A DNA stretch of 64,000 nucleotides from a virus, in the IMG/VR virus record IMGVR_UViG_3300031963_000020, positions 84,341 to 148,340 of that record; one strand, 5' to 3'. A model generated the notes under the pieces. The model made no database searches and was not told where the DNA came from. It saw only the letters and a list, made by a program, of their open reading frames with translations. A program made the translations under genes and the position numbers. Below, piece by piece: positions 46,965 to 54,530 of this stretch. Within the stretch, counting starts at the first letter, position 1, and every line of letters begins with the position of its first letter.

Positions 46965-47289
46965 TTTTAATATTACCTTTACCAAAGCAGCACTTGGGGA
47001 AATGAAGAAGTTTGCAGAAGTAGAAAATGCAAACTACTTCCGTATCTCAGTATTACCAGGTGGATGTTCTGGTTTTAAGTATGATTTTAACTTAGTCGAT
47101 AATCCAGAAGAAGATGATATTGTGATTGAACAAGAAAATGGATTGAAGGTCATTGTAGATCCTTTCTCAACATCATATCTCAATGGAACATTGGTGCATT
47201 ATGTAATGTCAATGCAAGCTTCTGGATTTACATTTAATAATCCAAACTCAACAGCAAAGTGTGGATGCGGAAGTAGTTTCGCAGCATAA
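46939..47289 (+). CDS. A-type iron-sulfur carrier, ErpA/IscA family
   Basis: A 116-residue HesB-fold protein with the conserved cysteines in PGGCSGFKY and the C-terminal CGCGSS. These proteins transfer 4Fe-4S clusters to client enzymes. The ATG at 46939 is chosen over one at 46924 because GGAAGGGGGA lies 5-14 nt upstream. It overlaps dUTPase by 26 nt. In this phage the obvious client is the radical SAM/SPASM enzyme at 22210, which may need three clusters. Confidence 0.85.
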   Translation: MDSVQQATDFNITFTKAALGEMKKFAEVENANYFRISVLPGGCSGFKYDFNLVDNPEEDDIVIEQENGLKVIVDPFSTSYLNGTLVHYVMSMQASGFTFNNPNSTAKCGCGSSFAA

Positions 47290-47298
47290 GGAGACGTT

Positions 47299-47865
47299 AT
47301 GACAAAAAAGGTTGTGAACTGGTTATTTCAGGTACCCGTAGGAATCTATGACCTATCGTATCTTGTAACAGAAGATATCAATAAAACATTACAAGGTATC
47401 GGGTACACTGAAAATGATTTAGTTGACGGTATTCGTGGTAATCAAGACCCAAGTAAAATGCCAGAACTAAAACACTTGTATACAGAATTCCAAAAGTATG
47501 TTGACGATTATTCAGCAGAAATAGGTATTCAAACAAGTTACATTTATGAAAGTTGGATGAATATTCTAACTATGAATGGTTCTGTTGGTGTTCATCGTCA
47601 TTATGAAAGTGTAATCAGCGCAGCATACTATCCATATGTTGATGAAGGAAGTGCACCAATTGTATTTGTTAGTGCAACGGAAGGATATAGAATGTTGGAT
47701 GTGCAACACACCGCACCCAACGCTCCTGGAAAATATACGTCAAATGTAGAAAGAGTAGAAGCAAAGACTGGACAATTAGTATTATTCCCAGGGTGGTTAC
47801 AACATTATGTTCCACCCAATAAGACTAATATGAGAATTACCTTAAGCTTCAACACCAAATACTAA
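47299..47865 (+). CDS. 2-oxoglutarate/Fe(II) oxygenase, prolyl-hydroxylase-like
   Basis: A 188-residue double-stranded beta-helix protein of the type common in T4-like aquatic phages. Metal ligands are probably H99 and H101 (VHRHYES) and H169 (FPGWLQHYV), with R179 (NMRITLSFN) binding 2-oxoglutarate. Such phage enzymes are related to prolyl-4-hydroxylases. The collagen-like virion proteins in this phage are rich in Gly-Pro-Thr, so they are conceivable substrates; this link is inference. It starts with GGAG 10 nt after the Fe-S carrier. Confidence 0.75.
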   Translation: MTKKVVNWLFQVPVGIYDLSYLVTEDINKTLQGIGYTENDLVDGIRGNQDPSKMPELKHLYTEFQKYVDDYSAEIGIQTSYIYESWMNILTMNGSVGVHRHYESVISAAYYPYVDEGSAPIVFVSATEGYRMLDVQHTAPNAPGKYTSNVERVEAKTGQLVLFPGWLQHYVPPNKTNMRITLSFNTKY

Positions 47866-47887
47866 TATATGACCCTTTTGATTACGT

Positions 47888-48274
47888 ATGGCTCGTAAAA
47901 AACAAGAGAAACGAGTAATAGGTAACAAAATTGAGAAAACGGTTTCGACAATACTAACGAGATTGAATCTTCCATTCGAAGAACAAGTCTCGGTAGACAA
48001 ATATACCGTTGACTTTTTGGTAAATAAGAAGTATATTGTTGAATGTTATGGTGACTTCTGGCACTGTAATCCACAGCAATATACTTCTTCGTATTTTAAT
48101 CGTGGAAAGAAGAAAACCGCAGAAGAAATTTGGCAAAGAGATACGGAACGTAAGAAAAAATTTGAAGAAATGGGATACAAGTTTTTATGTTTGTGGGAAA
48201 ATGACATACGGAACAACCCAAAGATTATTCAGTCAAAAATAAAAAAACATATTAGATTAAATGAGGGGTTATGA
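47888..48274 (+). CDS. Vsr-like (PD-(D/E)xK fold) endonuclease
   Basis: A 128-residue basic protein. The core VDFLVNKKYIVECYGDFWHCNP (residues 41-62, quoted in parts: VDFLV, VECYGDFWH) matches very-short-patch repair endonucleases and the related EDxHD homing nucleases, with D42, E52 and H59 as candidate catalytic residues. A second conserved patch, KFEEMGYKFLCLWENDI, is the usual C-terminal strand-helix. It could nick mismatched DNA or be a free-standing homing endonuclease. It overlaps the next gene by 4 nt (ATGA). Confidence 0.7.
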   Translation: MARKKQEKRVIGNKIEKTVSTILTRLNLPFEEQVSVDKYTVDFLVNKKYIVECYGDFWHCNPQQYTSSYFNRGKKKTAEEIWQRDTERKKKFEEMGYKFLCLWENDIRNNPKIIQSKIKKHIRLNEGL

Positions 48275-48705
48275 GAATTTTGTTATTTGGATTACCTGGT
48301 TCTGGAAAGACTACATTAGCAGAAAAGTTAGTGAAACTTCTCCCCAACGCAGGACATTTAAACGCAGACGCGGTTCGTAAAGCATTCGAAGATTGGGATT
48401 TTAGTCCCGCAGGTCGAGCACGACAAGCTCTTCGTATGCGAACAATGTCTGATAATTTACTAGAACAAGAAAGTGTAGAATATGTGGTCGCAGATTTCGT
48501 GGCTCCAACTCGTGAGTTACGTGCAATCTACGAACCACATTTCTGTGTTTGGATGGATACTATCGTAGAAGGACGCTTTGAAGATACGAACAAGGCGTGG
48601 CAAGTCCCACAAGAGGACGAATATAATATTCGTATCACAGAATTTAACTCAGACGTAGAGGCAGAAAAATTATGCAATTTAATTCTAAAGCAACCACGGG
48701 ATTGA
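48271..48705 (+). CDS. Adenylylsulfate kinase-like P-loop kinase
   Basis: A 144-residue P-loop kinase. Walker A is GLPGSGKT (7-14). The text NADAVRKAFEDWDFS, then YVVADFVAPTRELR, follows the APS-kinase layout (GDNVR, FISPYR). Such an enzyme makes PAPS from APS. It is shorter than CysC (about 200 residues) and could instead be a generic nucleotide or sugar kinase. The neighbours, a nucleotidyltransferase and a DUF2061 protein often found with sulfate-activation genes, favour the sulfur reading. Confidence 0.6.
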   Translation: MRILLFGLPGSGKTTLAEKLVKLLPNAGHLNADAVRKAFEDWDFSPAGRARQALRMRTMSDNLLEQESVEYVVADFVAPTRELRAIYEPHFCVWMDTIVEGRFEDTNKAWQVPQEDEYNIRITEFNSDVEAEKLCNLILKQPRD

Positions 48706-49028
48706 TGATTGGACGCTTTCAACCGTGGCATAAGGGACACCGAACACTTTTTGAGAAGATTCTTGAAAAGGAAGGTCAGGTTTGTATTGTGGTGCGTGAC
48801 ACGCAGGGAACAAGTGATAAAGACCCTCTTGATGCCGAAACTGTGGTCACTAACATCCATCACGACTTGGAAGAAGATTATCACGGGAAGTATACGATAC
48901 ACGTGTTACCAAACATCACAGGTGTATATTATGGGCGTGATGTGGGTTACAAGGTCGAACAACTCAAACTGGATGACGAAATCGAAGCTATTAGCGCCAC
49001 AAAGATTCGTAAGGAAATGGGGTTGTAA
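48672..49028 (+). CDS. HxGH nucleotidyltransferase
   Basis: A 118-residue cytidylyltransferase-fold protein. The nucleotide-binding motif is GRFQPWHKGH (H20, H23) and the C-terminal signature is ISATKIRKEM. Families with these motifs include NMN adenylyltransferase, FAD synthetase and ATP sulfurylase. Overlap of 34 nt with the kinase gene implies a joint pathway. NAD-type or sulfate adenylylation are both possible; the short length does not decide. Confidence 0.7.
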   Translation: MQFNSKATTGLMIGRFQPWHKGHRTLFEKILEKEGQVCIVVRDTQGTSDKDPLDAETVVTNIHHDLEEDYHGKYTIHVLPNITGVYYGRDVGYKVEQLKLDDEIEAISATKIRKEMGL

Positions 49029-49243
49029 TGGTCCATGTAAAACGCCATATTGCGAAGGCTATATCCTACAGGTTCCTAGGAAGCGTTCAAACAGTAATGA
49101 TAGGATACATACTCACAGGTAGTATTTATATCTCATCTATTGCTGGTGTAGTTGAGTTAGTGGTGAAACCAATAATATATTTTATTCACGAACGTATTTG
49201 GTATAAATACATTAAGTTTGGAGTTGACAAACACGAGGACTAA
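49028..49243 (+). CDS. DUF2061 small membrane protein
   Basis: A 71-residue protein matching DUF2061: KAISYRFLGSVQTVMIGYILTGS, a membrane helix, then VELVVKPIIYFIHERIWYKY. DUF2061 proteins are found next to or fused with APS kinase in bacteria, which supports the sulfate context of this cluster. It shares one base with the preceding stop. A promoter for the polymerase gene is embedded in its 3' end. Confidence 0.8.
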   Translation: MVHVKRHIAKAISYRFLGSVQTVMIGYILTGSIYISSIAGVVELVVKPIIYFIHERIWYKYIKFGVDKHED

Positions 49244-49252
49244 GGTTATATT
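49224..49252 (+). promoter_or_regulatory. Sigma70-type promoter upstream of gp43
   Basis: TTGACA (49224-49229), 17-nt spacer, TATATT (49247-49252). The start point would fall just after the 49256 ATG, so the promoter most likely serves the polymerase gene at 49530 rather than the small membrane gene. Confidence 0.65.
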
Positions 49253-49255
49253 TCT

Positions 49256-49552
49256 ATGAGATTGCTGTGGGTATTTATCTTTCAAGTATTATTCAATATT
49301 TTCAAGGTGTTGGAAATACGATTTACGTTACAACATAATGTTCGTAAGTTGTTGGTCAACTCTGTATGGATAAATTTGATGGCTCTTGGGTCAACATTCT
49401 TTTCCGTTGATGAACTCTTGAAAGGAAACTTCTGGGTCATTATATTCTATATCTCTGGAAGTGTGGTTGGTAAATACATCGGCATGAACTTAGAAATAAC
49501 ACCAAAGAAGAAAAACAAACGAGGTTTTCGTGTATCAGAATATTTTTATTGA
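49256..49552 (+). CDS. Small membrane protein, UPF0316/DUF5698-like
   Basis: A 98-residue protein with about three hydrophobic segments (WVFIFQVLFNIFKVL, LLVNSVWINLMALGSTFF, FWVIIFYISGSVVGKYIGM). The arrangement, with a GKYIGMNLE ending, resembles the membrane part of UPF0316/DUF5698 proteins. The C-terminus is basic (KKKNKRGFRV). It overlaps the polymerase start by 23 nt. Function unknown. Confidence 0.5.
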   Translation: MRLLWVFIFQVLFNIFKVLEIRFTLQHNVRKLLVNSVWINLMALGSTFFSVDELLKGNFWVIIFYISGSVVGKYIGMNLEITPKKKNKRGFRVSEYFY

Positions 49553-52052
49553 AGATGGTGAAGGTCGTGGTATAGTGCATCTCTGGGATGACCAGAACGG
49601 CTATACCACTTTGCCGTTTTCGCAGTTTGATTACGCATATAAGGCTGACCGCAATGGGTCGAAGTTAAGTATGACGGGTGTTCGGGTCAGCAAGACGAAG
49701 ATGTATAAGTGGGATGACCCCACCCTATTTGAAAGTGATGTCCCTCGTGAAACTCGTGTGTTAACCGATTTATATTTGGAAGAGGATAATCCATCCGCAG
49801 GACACAAGGTTATTTTCTTTGACATCGAAGTGTCAATGGAAAATGGCATTCCTAATATCGAAAACCCCAACAACGAAGTCACTGCTATTACTCTTTACGA
49901 TAATATCACCAAGGAGTATAATGTCCTTGTACTCGACAAGTCGGGGAAGCGGGAAGATTTCGTCAAGGGTGATACCAACACATTCTTTTTCAAGGACGAG
50001 GTAGACTTACTCTATAAGTTTATTGATGTGTATGAAACTATTGGTCCCACAATTATCACGGGATGGAATAGTGATTACTTCGACGTGCCGTATCTCTACA
50101 ACCGATTGAAGCAGCAGTGTGGAAATGGGATTGCCAACCGACTCTCTCCAATCGGGAAGTTGAAGTATTCCAAGTTCCGTAAGAAGTGGATGATTGCGGG
50201 GGTGTCATCCCTTGATTATCTTGACCTTTATAAGAAGTTTACCTACGGACAACAGCAGAACTATCGTCTTGATACGATTGGTCGTATTGAGGTTGATATG
50301 GGTAAGATTGAATACGAAGGGTCGTTGGATGAACTTTTCAGAACTGATTTAGAGAAGTTTATTGAATATAACGTGCGAGACGTGCGTATCATCGTAGAAA
50401 TCGACAAGAAGATGAAGTTGATTGAGTTAGTCCGTGGTATCTGTCACGTGGGTCACGTGCAATACGAAGATTATTGTTATAGTTCGAAGTTCTTGGAAGG
50501 GACGATTATTACTTACCTTCACCGCAAGGGATTGGTGGTCAGTAATAAACCTGCCGATGGTCGGCAGTTGATGAATGAACGAGTAGAGAACGATGACGAA
50601 GGGTTTGCTGGTGCATATGTGAAACCTCCTGTTCCTGGATTGTATGATTGGGTGTATTCACTCGACTTGCAATCTCTTTATCCGTCTATTATTATGTCCC
50701 TCAACATCTCACCAGAAACCAAGCGTGGGTTCATTACGAACTGGGATGTGGAAAAGCATCGCAAGGGTGAGATTGATACCTATCTTATTCGTGAGAAGGA
50801 TACCGATACGATTGTCAAACTTCCAAGAGAGAACTTTATCCAGTTTATGGAAAAGGCAAATCTCTATGTGAGTTCAAACGGGGTAATGTATGATAGTAGT
50901 AAGACTGGTATCATTCCAGAAGTGCTCGACAAGTGGTTCGCAGAGCGTGTTGAGTTTAAGAACTTGATGAAGAAGTATAAGAATGAAGGGAATACGGAGT
51001 TGGCTGAGTTCTATGATAGACGCCAGCATATTCAGAAGATTTTCTTGAACTCACTTTATGGTGTGTTGGGACTTCCTATCTTCCGTTTCTTTGATATTGA
51101 CAACGCTCTTGCGGTCACGGCAACGGGTCAAGATGTGATTAAGAATAGTGCCGACTTTGCCAACAAGTTGTATAACGATAAGTTAAACGACAACAACGAT
51201 TATTGTATCTATATCGATACTGACTCGTTGTATTTCTCGTCGAAGGCATTACTTCCAGAGAACGTTGACCCAAAGGACTTCACGATTAAACTGGCTCGTG
51301 CGGTCGAAAAGAAGTTGAATGATTATTACAATGTGATGTCGAAGGAACTCTTCTTCTGTGATAAGCATCGTCTTTACATCAAGGGTGAGTCAGTTGCAAG
51401 TAAAGGATTGTGGATTGCAAAGAAGCGATATGCGATGAACGCGGTCTATGATTTGGAATCCAATATTGACATCGATAATAAAATCAAGATTAAGGGTCTT
51501 GACGTTGTTCGTTCAACCTTCCCACCCGCATTCCGTGCATTTATGAACGGGGTCTTGAAGGATGTCTTGGGTGGTATTGGTAAAACCGATATGGATAAAA
51601 AGGTATTAGAGTTCCGTGAGAAGTTAAACGATGAACCCTATCTCAATGTCGCACGAAACACTTCTGTCAAGAATATTAGTGAATACGAAAAGGGAACAGG
51701 AAAGCAACTCAACGAGTTTAAGAAGGGCACCCCTGCGCACGTGAAGGCATGTATCAGTTATAACAAACTCCTTCACCACTTCAAGATACAGAACAAGTAT
51801 GAGAAGATTAGTGATGGCGAGAAAATTAAGTATGTGTATCTCACGAACAACCCGTGGAACCTTGAAACTATCGCGGTGAAAGGTTATAATGATCCAAAGG
51901 AAATCACGGATATTGCGGAACAATATATTGACTACGAAGCATTGTTTGTAAACGAGTTAAAGAAGAAGTTGGAAGATTTTTATAGTGCGATGAATTGGGG
52001 ATTACTCCCTACTGATGTTAATCAAAAAGCAGAAGAATTCTTTTCTTTTTAA
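49530..52052 (+). CDS. 43: Family B DNA polymerase, T4 gp43-like
   Basis: An 840-residue replicative polymerase with proofreading. Exo I is FFDIE (D98, E100), Exo II ITGWNSDYFDVPY, Exo III YNVRDVRI. Polymerase motif A is SLDLQSLYPSI (D379), motif B LNSLYGVLG and motif C YIDTDSLYF (D563, D565). The C-terminus (FYSAMNWGLLPTDVNQKAEEFFSF) ends in the hydrophobic peptide expected to bind the sliding clamp. Start is a GTG with GAGG 6 nt upstream. The T4 enzyme is 898 residues, so this one is slightly compact. Confidence 0.95.
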   Translation: MYQNIFIEDGEGRGIVHLWDDQNGYTTLPFSQFDYAYKADRNGSKLSMTGVRVSKTKMYKWDDPTLFESDVPRETRVLTDLYLEEDNPSAGHKVIFFDIEVSMENGIPNIENPNNEVTAITLYDNITKEYNVLVLDKSGKREDFVKGDTNTFFFKDEVDLLYKFIDVYETIGPTIITGWNSDYFDVPYLYNRLKQQCGNGIANRLSPIGKLKYSKFRKKWMIAGVSSLDYLDLYKKFTYGQQQNYRLDTIGRIEVDMGKIEYEGSLDELFRTDLEKFIEYNVRDVRIIVEIDKKMKLIELVRGICHVGHVQYEDYCYSSKFLEGTIITYLHRKGLVVSNKPADGRQLMNERVENDDEGFAGAYVKPPVPGLYDWVYSLDLQSLYPSIIMSLNISPETKRGFITNWDVEKHRKGEIDTYLIREKDTDTIVKLPRENFIQFMEKANLYVSSNGVMYDSSKTGIIPEVLDKWFAERVEFKNLMKKYKNEGNTELAEFYDRRQHIQKIFLNSLYGVLGLPIFRFFDIDNALAVTATGQDVIKNSADFANKLYNDKLNDNNDYCIYIDTDSLYFSSKALLPENVDPKDFTIKLARAVEKKLNDYYNVMSKELFFCDKHRLYIKGESVASKGLWIAKKRYAMNAVYDLESNIDIDNKIKIKGLDVVRSTFPPAFRAFMNGVLKDVLGGIGKTDMDKKVLEFREKLNDEPYLNVARNTSVKNISEYEKGTGKQLNEFKKGTPAHVKACISYNKLLHHFKIQNKYEKISDGEKIKYVYLTNNPWNLETIAVKGYNDPKEITDIAEQYIDYEALFVNELKKKLEDFYSAMNWGLLPTDVNQKAEEFFSF

Positions 52053-52061
52053 GAGGTTATT

Positions 52062-52904
52062 ATGTCAGACAAACAAGATACAATAACAGTTTATAGAACA
52101 CATGATAATAAACCACTGCCTGGATGGCAATTTCACGCGGCATCACCAAAACGTGCGTGGATGGATGAATACATTCATATGTATCGTTGTCTCCCAATGA
52201 CTATTGCGAACCAAAATGGATGGGTGATTGAGTGTCCTTGTGATATTCAAGCAGTGTGGTTCGGTGGTCAAGATAGACGTAGTATGCATTTTTGGGTAGA
52301 ACCAGAATATAACGCAGTTCTCCGCCCAGAAAATCATTGGGTAAAGTGTCATTTCGTTGGTGGTGTTATCACATTTGAATTTGATTTTATGGTAAGAACA
52401 CCACCTGGTGTAAATTTATTAGTTCGTGGTGCACCAAATTTCTTTGTTAATGGTGCAGTTCCTTTGGAGGGAGTAGTAGAAACAGATTGGTTAAACTATT
52501 CCTTTACAATGAATTGGAGAGTAACGGAACCAAACAAGATTATTTATTTCAAGAAGGGTGACCCAATCTGCTTCTTACAACCAATTCCACATAATTACGC
52601 AGAGAAGTTTGATTTCAAGATTGACTTTATGAATAATAACCCAGAACTGGCAGAAAAGTTTCATACTTACCATGCATCACGTTCATCATTTGCCCAAGAT
52701 AAACGTGAGGGTAAACACAACGAAGATTGGCAACGTCATTACTTTACTGGAACTGATGTTAAAAGTGGTGTGAAGGTAGGAAATGATATGCACTCAATTA
52801 AATTAAATATAAAAGAACCAGATAAACAGAATTTAATACACGAGTCAGCAATAACAAAACCAGTTCACACAGATGTGGCACCCACGTTAAAAGTTATTAA
52901 ATAA
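52062..52904 (+). CDS. DUF6065-like protein
   Basis: A 280-residue protein with the family text GVNLLVRGAPNFF, then PLEGVVETDWLNYSFTMNWR and FKKGDPICFLQPIPH. It looks like a beta-rich cupin-type fold. Members are scattered in phages and bacteria and have no established function that I know of. It has GAGGTTATT before the ATG and is probably cotranscribed with gp43. The last 80 residues are charged and may be flexible. Confidence 0.6.
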   Translation: MSDKQDTITVYRTHDNKPLPGWQFHAASPKRAWMDEYIHMYRCLPMTIANQNGWVIECPCDIQAVWFGGQDRRSMHFWVEPEYNAVLRPENHWVKCHFVGGVITFEFDFMVRTPPGVNLLVRGAPNFFVNGAVPLEGVVETDWLNYSFTMNWRVTEPNKIIYFKKGDPICFLQPIPHNYAEKFDFKIDFMNNNPELAEKFHTYHASRSSFAQDKREGKHNEDWQRHYFTGTDVKSGVKVGNDMHSIKLNIKEPDKQNLIHESAITKPVHTDVAPTLKVIK

Positions 52905-52919
52905 TATTTAATAAAGGAC

Positions 52920-52948
52920 TTGACATTTTGGGGGATGTGTGATATATT
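52920..52948 (+). promoter_or_regulatory. Sigma70-type promoter with operator-like palindrome
   Basis: TTGACA (52920-52925), 17-nt spacer, TATATT (52943-52948). A perfect 8-bp inverted repeat, GGGGATGT (52931-52938) and ACATCCCC (52953-52960), extends to 11 of 12 bp and is centred on the -10. It would fit a repressor site or a start-region hairpin. Confidence 0.75.
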
Positions 52949-52977
52949 TCATACATCCCCTATTCCTTGGAGGTAGT

Positions 52978-53079
52978 ATGGCTACTATTGGGTTGTGGTT
53001 GAGTAGAGGTAACGCTGGATGGGTATCTGCGGCTATCGGGTTCGTTATCATCATTTATCTCGTCATCACAGAGGACTAA
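52978..53079 (+). CDS. 33-residue membrane mini-protein
   Basis: ATG with an excellent GGAGG ribosome binding site 6 nt upstream. The product begins MATIGLWLSRGNAGW and continues as one hydrophobic helix (AAIGFVIIIYLVI) ending in TED. It is the first gene after the promoter at 52920. No family is known to me. Confidence 0.6.
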   Translation: MATIGLWLSRGNAGWVSAAIGFVIIIYLVITED

Positions 53080-53080
53080 T

Positions 53081-53203
53081 ATGGTATTCAAGATTGGTGT
53101 CGTTCTTGTTTGTGCGTTCGCAATCTTTGTGTTGATTAGCGCCATCTATGCACACATTTCTTACACTCTTATCAAGATGGACGAAGAGAGGGACATTTCA
53201 TGA
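53081..53203 (+). CDS. 40-residue membrane mini-protein
   Basis: Begins one base after the previous stop. The N-terminal two thirds form a membrane helix (IGVVLVCAFAIFVLISAIYA) and the C-terminus is charged (KMDEERDIS). Tight packing with the mini-genes on both sides supports translation. Confidence 0.55.
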   Translation: MVFKIGVVLVCAFAIFVLISAIYAHISYTLIKMDEERDIS

Positions 53204-53286
53204 TGCGTTGGGACTGGTTGTTTGGTGTAAAACTATTTGTGATTTCACTTATTGTTATGTTCATCCTCGATAGGGTAATCAAATGA
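53200..53286 (+). CDS. 28-residue membrane mini-protein
   Basis: Starts in a 4-nt overlap with the previous gene (ATGA) and ends in a 4-nt overlap with the ligase start (ATGA). The product is MMRWDWLFGVKLFVISLIVM plus a short basic tail. Double coupling is the main evidence that it is real. Confidence 0.5.
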   Translation: MMRWDWLFGVKLFVISLIVMFILDRVIK

Positions 53287-54389
53287 AAATTATCAAGTCA
53301 AGTGATTGGCTCATTTCGGAAAACAAGGCTGGTGGTGAGAAGTTCTGGCGGTTGCATATCCTCCAAGATAACAAAGAAGGAGGATTTTATACACAGACGG
53401 AATGGTTTCAGATTAGTAAGACAGGCCGTGAAACCAAACGACAGTTCTCTTCACCCTATTATGCGGAACCCACAAATGTCGGTCGGTCAAACGAGCGTAA
53501 CTCTGAGCAGCAGGCAGAGTTTGAGTTTGACGCCGTAATCAAGAAGCAGAAGGACAAGGGATTCCGTGCGAAGGGTGAGAAGAAGAACATCCGTCCGATG
53601 CCAATGCTCGCGCATAAGTTTACGGACCATAAAAAGAAGGTTGAGTTTCCTATCTATGTTCAGCCCAAGCTCAATGGTATGCGTATGTTGTTTGACGGAG
53701 AGAACGGATGGAGTCGGGGAAACAAGGAAGTTATTCCAGAAGTAATTCAACACTTGAAGTTTGATACTGGTGGTCATATCCTTGATGGTGAGTTGATGCT
53801 TCCGAATAACGTTCTACTCCAAGAGAGTATGACCGCTATCAAGAAGTATCGTCCTGAGTTGTCCCCAAAGTTGCTCTATCACGTTTATGATATCGTGGAT
53901 AGTGACCTTCCGTATTCCGCACGGCATGAATTGATTCGTGAGATTTGTGCAAACGCTCCAAAGAATGTCGTGAGAGTTCCTACGTGGGAGGCTTTCACGG
54001 AGTCGGATGTGTTGGTGTGGCACAAGTCATTCACCAGAGATGGATTCGAGGGAACGATGATTCGTAACCCCGAGATGGGATATGAGATTGGTAAGCGTTC
54101 CTATTCACTTTTGAAACTAAAGGATTTCGTCGATGCAGAATATCGTATTGTTGATGTTATTGATGGTGATGGTAGTGACGTTGGGCTCGCCATATTTGAA
54201 TTGGAGACTGATTCTGGTCAGCGGTTTAATTGCCGCCCAGAAGGTTCACAAGAAAATCGTGCGGACCTATTCAAGAATCGTCGTTCGCTTATTGGCAAGT
54301 ATCTAACGGTTCGCTATCAAGAGTTGAGCAAGGATGGAGTTCCTATTTTCCCTGTGGGTGTCTCTATTCGTGAATGGGGAGAGTTCTAG
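53283..54389 (+). CDS. ATP-dependent DNA ligase with WGR-like N-terminus
   Basis: A 368-residue nucleotidyltransferase. Residues 1-100 (GEKFWRLHILQ, then YTQTEWFQISKTGRETKR) resemble a WGR DNA-binding domain. The adenylation domain follows: motif I PKLNGMR, motif III HILDGELM, motif IV FEGTMIRNP and motif V SLLKLKDF, then an OB fold ending SIREWGEF. Motif I has Asn where KxDG has Asp, but the lysine is intact. It seals nicks on the lagging strand. It is coupled to the mini-protein upstream and ends 8 nt before the tRNA-like element. Confidence 0.85.
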   Translation: MKIIKSSDWLISENKAGGEKFWRLHILQDNKEGGFYTQTEWFQISKTGRETKRQFSSPYYAEPTNVGRSNERNSEQQAEFEFDAVIKKQKDKGFRAKGEKKNIRPMPMLAHKFTDHKKKVEFPIYVQPKLNGMRMLFDGENGWSRGNKEVIPEVIQHLKFDTGGHILDGELMLPNNVLLQESMTAIKKYRPELSPKLLYHVYDIVDSDLPYSARHELIREICANAPKNVVRVPTWEAFTESDVLVWHKSFTRDGFEGTMIRNPEMGYEIGKRSYSLLKLKDFVDAEYRIVDVIDGDGSDVGLAIFELETDSGQRFNCRPEGSQENRADLFKNRRSLIGKYLTVRYQELSKDGVPIFPVGVSIREWGEF

Positions 54390-54397
54390 TTATATTC

Positions 54398-54516
54398 GGC
54401 ACCGCAGTTGGTCGGGACAACGATAGTATGACACGGGCGCTACCCGAGGTTACAAGCATACTATGCTAGCCAAGGACTAGGTGAGAGCCTAGATGGGTTC
54501 GAATCCCACGGTGCCA
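54398..54516 (+). ncRNA. Atypical tRNA-like RNA of 119 nt
   Basis: A 7-bp acceptor-type stem (54398-54404 with 54509-54515), discriminator A, and a T-arm-like hairpin TGGGTTCGAATCCCA immediately inside it. Other helices are GTTG/CAAC (54407-54421, D-arm-like), an 8-bp perfect stem 54423-54430/54457-54464 enclosing a 26-nt insert with its own CGGG/CCCG hairpin, and CTAGG/CCTAG (54477-54481/54488-54492, like a long variable arm). No canonical 7-nt anticodon loop is visible, the T stem has only 4 bp, and CCA is not encoded. It may be an intron-bearing or degenerate tRNA, or a tRNA mimic. It fills the whole 141-nt gap between ligase and the next gene. Confidence 0.5.
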
Positions 54517-54530
54517 CTTATGAGGTGAAT

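Noticed and set aside
47888-48274. Inserted mobile element around the Vsr-like nuclease
   Set aside because: There are no terminal repeats, intron boundaries or interrupted neighbours; it fits tightly in the operon, so only a free-standing nuclease can be claimed.
54398-54516. Standard tRNA-Ser or tRNA-Leu gene
   Set aside because: I tried several anticodon-arm placements (GCT loops near 54438 and 54465); none gave a 5-bp stem with T33 and correct spacing, so it is called tRNA-like only.
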